Positions 1 through 8,350 are shown, numbered from the stretch's first letter. The stretch: 21,232 nucleotides of DNA from Leptospira sp. 96542 (GCA_029310945.1 JARJFC010000053.1:1-21232), one strand, 5' to 3'. The notes: a model not told the origin generated them from the sequence alone. Translations and numbers: made by a program.

Positions 1-1
1 G

Positions 2-403
2 GGGGTAAGGGAATACCGAGCACTTTTTTCAGAAGAAATGTCAAACGAGTATGGTGCCAAAGCCAGAAAGAAAGGATACTACTGCCTTATCAATTTTAGT
101 TATTCGGATGATGGGATCACCATTGAAGTGACAAACAACACTCCCATTGCAAAAGAAGAAGAAAAAGCAATTAGGGAACGTTTGGAAAAAGGTATGATCT
201 ACGACGACATTGCCCAGTTTTATATGGACAATGCAGATACCACAGAAGGAGCTGGGCTTGGTCTTGCCCTAATCCTCATTATGCTGAAAGGTGAAAACAT
301 TGATCCCAACTATTTTAGAATCATCATTGGTGAGGATTCAACAACAGCTCGGCTCGAAATCCCACTGACCAAAAACTTTACTTCCGTTCGCAAAGCCAAT
401 TAA
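2..403 (+). CDS. Histidine-kinase-type ATPase domain protein, C-terminal part (5' end outside window)
   Basis: The reading frame is open from base 2 to the TAA at 401-403, so this is the 3' part of a gene that starts before the window; the ATG at 38 is probably internal. The visible residues look like the end of a GHKL/HATPase_c fold: an N-box-like stretch (ITIEVTNNTPI), a long charged helix, then the G2-like glycine motif GAGLGLALI, followed by strands ending in ARLEIPL. That fits an ATP-binding domain of a sensor kinase or a stand-alone ATPase. No phospho-acceptor histidine is visible in this part. The glycosyltransferase start lies 4 bases after the stop, so the two are probably co-transcribed. 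The family call is reasonable; the exact role is unknown. Confidence 0.7.
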   Translation, partial: GVREYRALFSEEMSNEYGAKARKKGYYCLINFSYSDDGITIEVTNNTPIAKEEEKAIRERLEKGMIYDDIAQFYMDNADTTEGAGLGLALILIMLKGENIDPNYFRIIIGEDSTTARLEIPLTKNFTSVRKAN

Positions 404-407
404 AACA

Positions 408-1247
408 ATGCCTCTCCCCATATCCTGTGCCATCATCACTCTGAACGAAGAGGAAAATATTGTACGCTGTTTAAAAGCCCTCTCCTTCATTGATGACATT
501 GTTGTGGTTGATTCAGGTTCTACCGATAATACTGTTGAACTGGCAAAATCATTTGGCGCTCGTGTGATGGAGAGAAATTTTGATTTTTATCCCAATCAGA
601 AAAATTACGCCATCGAACAAACAAAACACGATTGGGTTCTTGCCATCGATGCAGATGAAGTTGTCTCAAGCGGATTAAAAACAGAGATTATAAATTTATT
701 TTCAGCTGGTGAACCAAAAGAAGTTGGTTTTCTCATACCTAGGTTAACGTATTATCTGGGCAAGTGGATTCGATTTGGTGGATTTTATCCCAATTACCAA
801 ATCCGTTTGTTTCAAAAATCCAAAGGGAAATTTGGTGGTGGGTTTGTTCACGAACGAGTTGTTTTAGAAACAAAACCAAAAAAATTAAAATTTCCTTTAT
901 ATCATTTTTCTTATAAAAACATTTCAGATCATTTGCATTTTATAGACAGATATTCAAGTTTATTTGCAGAAGAAGAATATAGAAAAGGTAAAACGAGTTC
1001 TATCCTCTGGGCGTTGACCAAAGCAAGTTTTAAAGGATTTTATATGTATTGGATCAGACTTGGAATTTTAGATGGTAAACAAGGATTTGTTCTGGCAGTA
1101 CTTGGGTTTTATTATAATTTTCTAAAATACTTAAAACTTTATGAAAAGAACCAATCATTCCCTTCTTTCTTTGTTATGGTTGATTCGATTCATGATGTAA
1201 AGAGCAATGTATCCACCAAGAAAAATAGCGATCAAATTCACATTTGA
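408..1247 (+). CDS. Family 2 glycosyltransferase (WaaE/LgtF-like)
   Basis: A 279-residue GT-A fold glycosyltransferase, probably cytoplasmic or membrane-associated, that adds a sugar to lipopolysaccharide or another surface glycan. The N-terminus has the family 2 pattern: SCAIITLNEEENI near residues 5-17, the nucleotide-binding VVVDSGSTDNT near 32-42, and the metal-binding DADE near 80-83. The PNQKNYAI segment and the later GGFYPNYQIRLF are typical of the WaaE/LgtF branch (lipid A core glucosyltransferases). The C-terminal half is rich in aromatic and basic residues, fitting membrane contact. It starts 4 bases after the upstream ATPase gene. The last ~31 codons overlap the convergent gene at 1155-1499, and the final residues look low in family character, so the tail may be a recent extension. 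Donor and acceptor cannot be told from sequence. Confidence 0.88.
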   Translation: MPLPISCAIITLNEEENIVRCLKALSFIDDIVVVDSGSTDNTVELAKSFGARVMERNFDFYPNQKNYAIEQTKHDWVLAIDADEVVSSGLKTEIINLFSAGEPKEVGFLIPRLTYYLGKWIRFGGFYPNYQIRLFQKSKGKFGGGFVHERVVLETKPKKLKFPLYHFSYKNISDHLHFIDRYSSLFAEEEYRKGKTSSILWALTKASFKGFYMYWIRLGILDGKQGFVLAVLGFYYNFLKYLKLYEKNQSFPSFFVMVDSIHDVKSNVSTKKNSDQIHI

Positions 1248-1499
1248 AAGTTGAGTGGAACCAATTTTTGGAGACATTAACCACATGATGATGTCGCGAA
1301 TATAAGTTTGTAAGGTGGCAAACACAATGAGTGCGCCGATGCCTGCAACAAATGTGGAACCCCAGAATTTACCTAAAAGATCTTTGCGTTTATAATAATA
1401 AAAATAATAGGCACAGGCCGCCGATGCTAAAAAAAAGAATAAAATATCAACAAGGTTTGTCCAAGGTTCCGATGGAGCGGCAAATGGGAATGAAATCAT
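1155..1499 (-). CDS. Small integral membrane protein, unknown function
   Basis: A 114-residue protein with three clear hydrophobic segments: about residues 15-35 (LVDILFFFLASAACAYYFYYY), 47-65 (FWGSTFVAGIGALIVFATL) and 86-104 (VNLIAIFLGGYIALYIM). Basic residues follow the first (KRK) and third (NRINHNKERRE) helices, giving a plausible three-pass topology. I do not recognise the family. The hydrophobic pattern argues that this strand is coding here and not a shadow. Its 3' end overlaps the convergent glycosyltransferase by 93 bases. It diverges from aroE across a 75-base gap holding a perfect inverted repeat. The start ATG has only a weak GGAA upstream. Confidence 0.65.
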   Translation of the reverse strand: MISFPFAAPSEPWTNLVDILFFFLASAACAYYFYYYKRKDLLGKFWGSTFVAGIGALIVFATLQTYIRDIIMWLMSPKIGSTQLSNVNLIAIFLGGYIALYIMNRINHNKERRE

Positions 1500-1515
1500 A
1501 TAGCAAGTTCCTGTT

Positions 1516-1536
1516 ACATACCTATTTTCGGTATGT
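1516..1536. promoter_or_regulatory. Inverted repeat in the aroE/membrane-protein divergent intergenic region
   Basis: ACATACC at 1516-1522 and GGTATGT at 1530-1536 form a perfect 7-bp inverted repeat with a 7-base spacer. It sits in the 75-base gap between two divergent starts (1499 minus, 1575 plus). That position and symmetry fit an operator for a dimeric regulator, or a hairpin in a 5' leader. No regulator is identified, and no convincing -35/-10 pair could be placed around it. Confidence 0.35.
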
Positions 1537-1574
1537 GGTTCCTAAGTCCATAAGATAAAAAAAATGAGGTTCGC

Positions 1575-2468
1575 TTGTTCTCAAAACGCACAAAAATCTT
1601 TGGAATTATAGGTTATCCCCTAGGGCACACTCTCTCGCCTTGGATCCACAACACACTGTTTTCATTGGCAAAATTTGATGGAGTGTATTTGGTTTTTGAA
1701 AAACCAAATTGGTATGAGGTGGGTCTTTCCCCACTGCAAGAATTGGGAATCCAAGGGTTATCCGTGACCATTCCCTATAAAGAATGGGCATACACACAAA
1801 GCCAAACACAATGCCAAGCCTCCATCCAAATGAAAGCAAGCAATACCTTACTCTTTGGATCGTCCATTCATGCTGAAAATACAGATGGATCGGGAGCTTT
1901 AAAATCCATCCAATTGGCGGATGCGGATTTAATCAATCCGTTCGAAAAAAAATCCATTTTGATCTTGGGCAGTGGTGGTAGTGCCAAAGGAATCGCCTTT
2001 GCTCTCTCCGAACACTTGCAGAATAAAGCCAATGGCAAACCCATCCTTCGTAATATTTCCATTTTGGCAAGAAACCGAATGGCAACCGAATCGATGTTAA
2101 TAAGTTTAGGAAATAAATCTTACATAAAATCCATTAGTGAATCTGAATGTATGGAACAGAACGAAAATTTCGATCTAATCATCCATACCACTCCAGTGGG
2201 AATGAAAACAGTAGGAGGTAAACCTTTACTCGACAAAAACTTTTTCACCAAAAAACAAACATTATTTGATATTGTGTACAACCCACTTGAAACTGAGCTC
2301 GTAAAACTGGCAAAAAAGAAAAAAACAAATATCATCCCTGGGTATAAAATGTTGCTCCACCAGGGAATCCGACAGTTTGAATTGTTCACAGGTTTGGAGG
2401 CCAAAAATAAATGGATAGAGAAAATTGAATCAATCCTCTATCGTGAACTAAAAAAACACCAGTCATGA
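1575..2468 (+). CDS. aroE: Shikimate dehydrogenase
   Basis: NADP-dependent reduction of 3-dehydroshikimate to shikimate in the chorismate pathway, cytoplasmic. The 297-residue product has the family features: IIGYPLGHTLSP near residues 11-22 (substrate binding), catalytic Lys69 within SVTIPYKE, Asp104 in NTDGSGAL, the Rossmann glycine loop LGSGGSA at 131-137, and the late PGYKMLLHQG segment. It is slightly longer than the usual ~270-280 residues. The start is TTG at 1575, with AGG of a Shine-Dalgarno (GAGG) about 6 bases upstream; the ATG at 1564 is in another frame. The stop overlaps the folC start by four bases (ATGA), so translation of the two is probably coupled. Confidence 0.93.
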   Translation: MFSKRTKIFGIIGYPLGHTLSPWIHNTLFSLAKFDGVYLVFEKPNWYEVGLSPLQELGIQGLSVTIPYKEWAYTQSQTQCQASIQMKASNTLLFGSSIHAENTDGSGALKSIQLADADLINPFEKKSILILGSGGSAKGIAFALSEHLQNKANGKPILRNISILARNRMATESMLISLGNKSYIKSISESECMEQNENFDLIIHTTPVGMKTVGGKPLLDKNFFTKKQTLFDIVYNPLETELVKLAKKKKTNIIPGYKMLLHQGIRQFELFTGLEAKNKWIEKIESILYRELKKHQS

Positions 2469-3682
2469 AAACTAATTTTTTAGAATTTTTGGGCACTTTA
2501 CAGAATGTAGAAAAAACCAGAAACTTCAATGTATTCAAAGATTATAATTTAGATTTTTTCCAAAAGACGATGGATCCTCTCATCGAAACATACAAAAATC
2601 ACAAACCTATCAGAATTTCGGTTGTGGGAACCAATGCAAAAGGATCTACCTCTTTTTACCTTGCTCAAATTTTGAATAAACATCTCAAAACTGCAATTTT
2701 CACCTCACCCCACCTAATCTCGCCATATGAGAGGTGTGTGGTACTTGGTGAGGAACAAAATGAAACATTGATTGAAAATGTATTCCAATCTAAAATTTTC
2801 CCTAATCTGCAAAGTTTCAAATCACTCTCATACTTTGAATTTTTGACTGCTTTCGCCTATGTATTTTTTGCGGAACAAAAAACCCGAGTGGAAATTTGGG
2901 AAGCAGGGCTTGGAGGAAGGCTCGACGCCACAAAACTGGTGCACCCCGATTTTGTTGTTTTAACAAAAATAGGACTTGATCACTCGGAAATTTTAGGTGA
3001 AACCGAAGATAAAATCCTATTAGAAAAACTTGGCATTATTTGTGAAAACACCAAACAATTGTTTGCAATGACACAAAAAACTGAATCAATCGAAAATACA
3101 ATCAAAACAAATAGTCCCGTACCTTTCAAAATTTTCCGAGGCAAGGAACCCATCGAAGGACCGACTACTTACTCCAAAAATTCAGGCGGTTTTGGATATT
3201 TAGATTCTAATTTTCATTTTGCAAAACTTGTTACAAAAAGTATCTTTCCTAAAATTGCGAAGACAATTTCTGACTATCAGTTTTCTGATTTTCCAAAACC
3301 AAAAGGTAGGATGGAAGTTTTGCGAAACTCACCCCTCGTTGTATTTGATCCGGCACATAACCCCGATGCGGTGGCTTTTAGCCTGGCAGAATTTCGATCA
3401 GAACACAGCCAGTTTTTTGTTCTCCTCGGGAGTCTCCCAGACAAAGACCTCATCCAAATCCAAATGGAAGTGCGTAAAGCAAAACCAGAATCCATTTTTT
3501 ATTTAGAAACTGCGGGAATGGCAAAATTTCCGACTGGTAATTTTCCATCGGAGGTCCATTGTGAGTCGCTAGAAACGGTATGCGAGTTTCTTTCCGAGTC
3601 GAAGACACCCATTTTTGTTTTAGGAAGTTTTCGAATGTATGGAATTGTGTCAAATTTGCTCCAAAATACAATAAACGTGTAA
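2465..3682 (+). CDS. folC: Folylpolyglutamate synthase / dihydrofolate synthase family ligase
   Basis: An ATP-dependent Mur-ligase-fold enzyme that adds glutamate to (dihydro)pteroate or folate; 405 residues, cytoplasmic. Visible motifs: the P-loop GTNAKGST at residues 55-62, FTSPHLISPYER (folate loop region), WEAGLGGRLDATKLV, VLTKIGLDHSEILG, and in the C-terminal domain VVFDPAHNPDA, all in the expected order. The ATG overlaps the aroE stop by four bases. The pairing with aroE is logical because chorismate feeds p-aminobenzoate and folate. Whether it carries dihydrofolate synthase, folylpolyglutamate synthase or both activities cannot be settled from sequence. Confidence 0.92.
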   Translation: MKTNFLEFLGTLQNVEKTRNFNVFKDYNLDFFQKTMDPLIETYKNHKPIRISVVGTNAKGSTSFYLAQILNKHLKTAIFTSPHLISPYERCVVLGEEQNETLIENVFQSKIFPNLQSFKSLSYFEFLTAFAYVFFAEQKTRVEIWEAGLGGRLDATKLVHPDFVVLTKIGLDHSEILGETEDKILLEKLGIICENTKQLFAMTQKTESIENTIKTNSPVPFKIFRGKEPIEGPTTYSKNSGGFGYLDSNFHFAKLVTKSIFPKIAKTISDYQFSDFPKPKGRMEVLRNSPLVVFDPAHNPDAVAFSLAEFRSEHSQFFVLLGSLPDKDLIQIQMEVRKAKPESIFYLETAGMAKFPTGNFPSEVHCESLETVCEFLSESKTPIFVLGSFRMYGIVSNLLQNTINV

Positions 3683-3695
3683 AAATCGGCTTTAC

Positions 3696-3724
3696 AAATG
3701 AATGCTGAGCGAGAATGTTCATTT
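3696..3724. promoter_or_regulatory. Candidate TetR-type operator (inverted repeat)
   Basis: AAATGAA at 3696-3702 and TTCATTT at 3718-3724 are perfect 7-base inverted arms with a 15-base spacer. The site overlaps the first possible ATG (3702) of the TetR-family gene. TetR regulators commonly bind such symmetric sites upstream of their own gene, so autoregulation is a natural inference. If so, the true start may be the in-frame ATG at 3744. The long spacer is unsymmetrical, which lowers confidence. Confidence 0.35.
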
Positions 3725-4364
3725 AGGAAACAACGTTCAGGATATGCAAACCCCAAAGGAACACACCCGAAAAGAAATATTACAAGCCGCCCGAGACGAA
3801 TTTCTCCTACTCGGATTTGAAAAGGCTTCCATGCGGACCATCGCGAAAAAAGCAAAGGTTTCTACGAGTAATATATACAATTACTTCGAAAACAAAGAAC
3901 ACCTCCTCACAGAGATCCTCCAACCCATACTAACGGGCATGGAGAAGGCCTTTGTTTTTGTTTCCCGTCCCGATTATTTTGAAGAACGGTTTACCGATAG
4001 TTTTGACACTTGGAAGGAGCGATTTAACACCGCTCTTGATTATGTGGACAAAAATCGAGACGAATATGTTCTACTCCTTCTGAAATCGCAAGGATCGGAA
4101 CTCGAAAAATTCCCCGAACAAATTCTCTCAAGGTTGACTGATATCAATTTTGAGCAGTACAAAACATTCAAAGCAAAAAACCCACACTACAAGGGAGAAC
4201 TGAGTGAGTTCATCGTTCGAAATATTCTTTCCTTTTTCCTGAATATTTTTGTACAAATGATCCGCCAAGGAATCTCAAAAGAAGAAATGCTCACTTACGA
4301 AGACAGTTTCTTAAAATTTATACATTTCGGATACAAAGGATCGATTGCCTCTGATCTAAGTTAA
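3702..4364 (+). CDS. TetR/AcrR-family transcriptional regulator
   Basis: A 220-residue DNA-binding repressor-type protein. The N-terminal TetR helix-turn-helix is clear: RKEILQAARDEFLLLGFEKAS, then MRTIAKKAKVSTSNIYNYF (the recognition helix), and the typical ENKEHLLTEI. The C-terminal ~150 residues form the variable ligand/dimer domain and give no hint of the inducer. The ATG at 3702 has no Shine-Dalgarno sequence; the ATG at 3744 (MQTPKEH...) would give 206 residues starting closer to the domain and would free the inverted repeat at 3696-3724 as an operator. The gene follows folC by 19 bases and precedes trpF by 16. No obvious partner such as an efflux pump is adjacent, so its target is unknown. 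Confidence 0.9.
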   Translation: MLSENVHLGNNVQDMQTPKEHTRKEILQAARDEFLLLGFEKASMRTIAKKAKVSTSNIYNYFENKEHLLTEILQPILTGMEKAFVFVSRPDYFEERFTDSFDTWKERFNTALDYVDKNRDEYVLLLLKSQGSELEKFPEQILSRLTDINFEQYKTFKAKNPHYKGELSEFIVRNILSFFLNIFVQMIRQGISKEEMLTYEDSFLKFIHFGYKGSIASDLS

Positions 4365-4367
4365 TAC

Positions 4368-4400
4368 ATTTTGGTTCTGTATGGGTAGCGGAACCAAAAT
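4368..4400 (+). promoter_or_regulatory. Perfect 10-bp hairpin with the trpF start codon in its loop
   Basis: ATTTTGGTTC at 4368-4377 and GAACCAAAAT at 4391-4400 are perfect inverted arms around a 13-base loop (4378-4390) that contains the trpF ATG at 4381. There is no Shine-Dalgarno before that ATG and no T-run after the stem, so this is not a normal rho-independent terminator. It could present or hide the start codon in mRNA, act as a weak stop for the tetR transcript, or be an operator. Function is inference; the symmetry is directly visible. Confidence 0.5.
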
Positions 4401-5013
4401 CAAAATCTGTGGGATCAAAAATTTAGAAACCCTAAATCTTTGTGTGGATCTTTCGGTGGACTATGTTGGTATTAATTTTTCACCAAAGTCCATCCGAAAG
4501 ATAACATGGGAACAAACAAAAATTTTACTTGAAACTCGAAAAAATCCGAACTTCCCAAAAGTTGTCTTCCTATTTTTTTTAAACGACACCAACTTCATTG
4601 GGGAAACAGTAAATCAGTTTTCTCCCGATTTAGTACAGTTAGTTGATGGAGATCATTTAGTCCCTTTAGAATTAAAAAACTTTTATTTGGATAAAAAAAT
4701 TCTTTTGCCTAGTTTTAGGATACAAAACCAGATAACCGACGAAACAACGCTTGAACCAAAAGCAGAACTTGTTATCTTAGACAGTTTTAAAAAAGGGGAA
4801 GGCGGAGGAACGGGTCATAGTTTCCCATGGGAATATGTAAAAACAATCAAACGCCCATATTTACTAGCTGGAGGAATCACTCCAGATAACGTTATAAATG
4901 CAATTCAAACTTTGTCACCATTTGGAATCGATGTTGCGAGCGGAGTAGAAACAGATGGCGAAAAAGATCTTAATAAAATAAAAACTTTGGTACAAAATGT
5001 CAGAAGAATATGA
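4381..5013 (+). CDS. trpF: Phosphoribosylanthranilate isomerase
   Basis: Converts N-(5-phosphoribosyl)anthranilate to CdRP in tryptophan synthesis; a 210-residue (beta-alpha)8 barrel. KIKICGIKN at residues 6-14 carries the catalytic Cys10; the general acid is probably Asp134 in VILDSFKKG; GGTGHSF (142-148), LLAGGITPDN (161-170) and IDVASGVE (183-190) form the phosphate-binding end. The ATG at 4381 is the only workable start, since an in-frame TAA lies just upstream at 4357, yet it lacks a Shine-Dalgarno and sits in a hairpin loop. The 3' end overlaps mutS by 17 bases. No other trp genes are in the window. Confidence 0.92.
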   Translation: MGSGTKIKICGIKNLETLNLCVDLSVDYVGINFSPKSIRKITWEQTKILLETRKNPNFPKVVFLFFLNDTNFIGETVNQFSPDLVQLVDGDHLVPLELKNFYLDKKILLPSFRIQNQITDETTLEPKAELVILDSFKKGEGGGTGHSFPWEYVKTIKRPYLLAGGITPDNVINAIQTLSPFGIDVASGVETDGEKDLNKIKTLVQNVRRI

Positions 5014-7519
5014 TGCGCTAAATACACCCGTTATGCGACAATACATGGACGTAAAACAAAAACACCCAGATGGAATTGTATTCTTTCGAATGGGTGATTT
5101 TTACGAGATGTTTTTGGACGATGCAAAAATTGCGGCACAAATCTTAGATATTACTCTCACCAAAAGGCAAAATCAAATTCCGATGGCGGGAATTCCTTTC
5201 CATGCCACAGAAAGTTACATTTCTCGACTTATCAGTGCTGGCAAAAAAGTAGTGGTCTGCGAACAAACCAAACCTGAAGACCCAAAAGCAAAAATTATGG
5301 GGCGTGAAGTGGTTCGCATCATCACTCCTGGAACAGTTGTAGAAGACAACCTACTCGGGAGTTTTCAAAATAATTATATATCACTTTATATAAAAGAAAA
5401 AAGTTCGGTTTACCTTGCCTTTGCTGATGTATCCACTGCGGAACTTTTGTATTTTTATTTTTCTGAAAACGAAAGTGAAAAAATAAATGATACCCTCAAA
5501 CGATTTACACCAAAAGAAATCATTTATACCGATGCGATCCCTCCTCTCTCCAAAGATCAAACCCAAATTTTATCCAAACTCCCCGAAGAATACCTCACAA
5601 AAAAAACCACCAAGGGTATTGAAACTGTGGTTCATGTTTTGGATTGTTATCTTAAATACAATTACAGAAACCAAAATTTTATTTTTAAAACTCCAAGAAG
5701 GATTGATGAAAACAATTATCTCATCCTCGATGAACAAACTGTTACACATTTAGAACTAGTAGAAAATCCAAATAATAAACAACACACTTTATTTTCTGTT
5801 TTGAATCGATGTGTGACGGCAGCGGGAAAACGTTTCCTCAAAACCAAAATTCTTTTTCCCACACGCGATCCCGAAATAATAAAATCGCATTGGGACAAAA
5901 TCCAAATTCTATCCAAAGCAAAAAAAGAAAGATCGAAAGTAAAAACTTCACTCGCTGAAATTGTAGACTTAGAAAGAATCCTCACACGATTCCGAGTAGG
6001 AAAAGCAGGTCCTCGTGATTTTAGGGGAATTCAAAAAAGTTTATTATCGGTCATCGAAATCAAAACCATTTTAGACGAAATTGGGTTTGGATTTTCTAAA
6101 ATTCCAAATGATTTACTAGGTCTTCTAAAGGAACTTGAAACCAAACTATCCGAAGGTGAATTGCCTGTTTTTTTGGGTAACTCTCCATTTTTGAAAATAG
6201 GTTACAAAAAAGAATATGATGAAGCTACTAATGCAAAAACCAAAGGTAAAGATTGGATATTAGAACTAGAAGAAAAAGAGAAAAAAGAATCAGGTCTCAG
6301 TTCATTAAAAATAAGGTATAATAAAATTCTTGGTTATTTCATTGAAATTTCGAAAATACAGGCGAAAGAAGTTCCTAAACACTTTTTAAAAAAACAAACT
6401 CTTGTTACTGGGGAACGGTTTACATCCTCTGAACTCGAAAACTTAGAACGAAATATTCTACAAGCAGATGAGATCATCGAAAGATTAGAAAAGGAAGAAT
6501 TTGACGCACTCGTATCAACTTGTATTTCATTGTCAGAATCATTTTTAACAATATCAAACGAAATATCTTCGCTTGATTACCATATATCTTTAACAGAATG
6601 TAAGGAAGAGTTCCAATGGGTTTGTCCCGAAATTCGTGAAGATGGAAACCTATCTCTTAGCGAAAGTAGACACCCTGTTGTTGAAACCTACCTCCCCATT
6701 GGCGAACGTTTTGTACCCAACTCTTTGGAGTTAAACCCGAAAGAGGACAGCATTGCCATCCTAACAGGACCAAACATGGCCGGTAAATCTACCTTTATGC
6801 GGCAAATTGCAATCAATCAAATCCTTTTTCAAATGGGAAGTTTTGTACCTGCAAAATCGGCAAGTCTATCCATTGTGGATCGAATTTTTACCAGGATCGG
6901 TTCTGGGGACAACCTGACCAAAGGAGAATCAACATTTTTTGTTGAGATGAAGGAAACTGCCACAATCTTAAATCAGTTTACGGAAAATAGTCTAATCCTT
7001 TTTGATGAGGTAGGTCGAGGAACTTCCACCTATGATGGGTTATCCATTGCTTGGTCAATTTTAGAATTTTTATCTAAAAACTACCCAAGACCAAAAACAA
7101 TTTTTGCTACCCATTATCATGAGTTAACTGAACTTGAAAAAGGTAACGGTATTTTTAATTTGTATTTGGATACATTCGAAAAAGAAGGAGAAATTTTATT
7201 TTTAAAAAAGGTAAAACGAGGCAAATCAAAACAAAGTTTTGGAATCTATGTAGCAAAACTCGCAGGTATTCCTGAATCTGTAAACCAAAGAGCTAAAGAA
7301 ATTTTATCTGGTCTCGAGTCTAAAAAGAAAGAAATCAAAATTAAAAATGAAGAACCAAGTCTATTTGCAAATTTTATAGACCCAAATATTTCCTCATTAT
7401 CACCGATAGAAGAGAAAGTTTTGAAACGATTAAAAACTATGGATATAAATAAAATTCCACCAATCGAGGCTTTATCAATTTTGGACGAACTTGTTCGATT
7501 ATCCAAAGAAAGTGAGTAA
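4997..7519 (+). CDS. mutS: DNA mismatch repair protein MutS
   Basis: Recognises mismatches and small loops and starts methyl-independent or -directed repair with MutL. At 840 residues it has the normal MutS1 length. Domain I carries the mismatch-reading Phe35-Tyr-Glu37 (in RMGDFYEMF). The core and clamp follow (FTSSELENLERNILQADE). The ATPase domain has Walker A GPNMAGKST at about 591-599, STFFVEMKE, Walker B LILFDEVGRGTST with Asp670-Glu671, and FATHYHEL. The C-terminus is short and Lys/Glu-rich. The ATG lies inside the trpF end (17-base overlap). The 3' end overlaps convergent serB by 21 bases, with no terminator. No mutL is nearby. Nothing suggests inactivation. Confidence 0.97.
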   Translation: MSEEYDALNTPVMRQYMDVKQKHPDGIVFFRMGDFYEMFLDDAKIAAQILDITLTKRQNQIPMAGIPFHATESYISRLISAGKKVVVCEQTKPEDPKAKIMGREVVRIITPGTVVEDNLLGSFQNNYISLYIKEKSSVYLAFADVSTAELLYFYFSENESEKINDTLKRFTPKEIIYTDAIPPLSKDQTQILSKLPEEYLTKKTTKGIETVVHVLDCYLKYNYRNQNFIFKTPRRIDENNYLILDEQTVTHLELVENPNNKQHTLFSVLNRCVTAAGKRFLKTKILFPTRDPEIIKSHWDKIQILSKAKKERSKVKTSLAEIVDLERILTRFRVGKAGPRDFRGIQKSLLSVIEIKTILDEIGFGFSKIPNDLLGLLKELETKLSEGELPVFLGNSPFLKIGYKKEYDEATNAKTKGKDWILELEEKEKKESGLSSLKIRYNKILGYFIEISKIQAKEVPKHFLKKQTLVTGERFTSSELENLERNILQADEIIERLEKEEFDALVSTCISLSESFLTISNEISSLDYHISLTECKEEFQWVCPEIREDGNLSLSESRHPVVETYLPIGERFVPNSLELNPKEDSIAILTGPNMAGKSTFMRQIAINQILFQMGSFVPAKSASLSIVDRIFTRIGSGDNLTKGESTFFVEMKETATILNQFTENSLILFDEVGRGTSTYDGLSIAWSILEFLSKNYPRPKTIFATHYHELTELEKGNGIFNLYLDTFEKEGEILFLKKVKRGKSKQSFGIYVAKLAGIPESVNQRAKEILSGLESKKKEIKIKNEEPSLFANFIDPNISSLSPIEEKVLKRLKTMDINKIPPIEALSILDELVRLSKESE

Positions 7520-8350
7520 GGCTCTCATATCCACAAAATCGATCCAATTTGTTATATTATCTTTTAATCCTTGTTTTGCGTGAAATCCAATCCCGATTCC
7601 TGCCGTTTGTAACATAAGTGCATCATTTGCACCGTCACCGATAGCCACAGTATGATTCTTTGGAATACGATACTGATTTCGATACGTTTCGAAATAGTAT
7701 GCTTTTTTTTCTTTACCTATGATTTCGCCAGAAATCACTCCAGTAAAAAATCCTTCCAAAACTTCTAATCCATTGGCCTTATAGAAATCAACTGGGTATT
7801 TTTCTGCAAATAATTTTAAGATTGGTGTAAAACCTCCACTGAGAATTCCGATTTTCGCACCTAACTTTGGTAAATTTTCGAAAACAAAATCCATCCCTGG
7901 ATTCAAGTTTAGACTTTGGTATACTTCTTCAAAACTTTGGATCGAAAGCCCTTTTAAATTTGCCACTCTGAGTTTCAAAGAATCCTCAAAGCCGAGCCCA
8001 CCATTCATCGCTTGTTTGGTGACATCTGCCACAGAATCAAAAACTCCATGTTTACGCGCGAGTTCATCTATCACTTCTTCCTGGATTACGGTCGAATCCA
8101 TATCAAAAACAAAAAGTGATGGTTCCCTGCTAGACAAAAGATTGGGAATGAATATAAAATCAATTTTTTGCGGGATGAGTCTCTTCCGGATGGATAAGAT
8201 TGTTTCCCTTGAAAGATTTTCTTCCGTTTGGAGGCGAATGACGAACAAACCAGAAATGGTGAAGTTAGATTCTAATTTGTAAAAAAAATCAAAACCACCC
8301 AGATTTTCAATTTGTATGGGTTCATTTGCAAGAAAAATACAAAAACTCAT
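7499..8350 (-). CDS. serB: Phosphoserine phosphatase
   Basis: Hydrolyses O-phosphoserine to serine, the last step of serine synthesis; a HAD-superfamily enzyme of 283 residues. Motif I is FDMDSTVI with nucleophile Asp83 and general acid Asp85; EEVIDELA follows as the substrate Glu region; motif II is ILSGGFT; Lys of GKEKKAYY serves as motif III; motif IV is GDGANDALML. Residues 1-80 form a poorly conserved N-terminal domain in the place of the ACT-like region of SerB proteins. The ATG shares four bases with the stop of the SGNH hydrolase gene, implying coupling. It is the last gene of the leftward run and overlaps mutS at its end. Confidence 0.94.
   Translation of the reverse strand: MSFCIFLANEPIQIENLGGFDFFYKLESNFTISGLFVIRLQTEENLSRETILSIRKRLIPQKIDFIFIPNLLSSREPSLFVFDMDSTVIQEEVIDELARKHGVFDSVADVTKQAMNGGLGFEDSLKLRVANLKGLSIQSFEEVYQSLNLNPGMDFVFENLPKLGAKIGILSGGFTPILKLFAEKYPVDFYKANGLEVLEGFFTGVISGEIIGKEKKAYYFETYRNQYRIPKNHTVAIGDGANDALMLQTAGIGIGFHAKQGLKDNITNWIDFVDMRALLTFFG

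Noticed and set aside
1331..1558. 75-codon plus-strand frame
   Set aside because: It is antisense to the small membrane protein gene, has no start signal and shows a random-looking composition.
3499..3855. 118-codon minus-strand frame across the folC/tetR junction
   Set aside because: Both sides are covered by well-recognised plus-strand genes, and the product has no family features.
7499..7519. A terminator between mutS and serB
   Set aside because: The two coding ends overlap and no stem with a T-run is visible.
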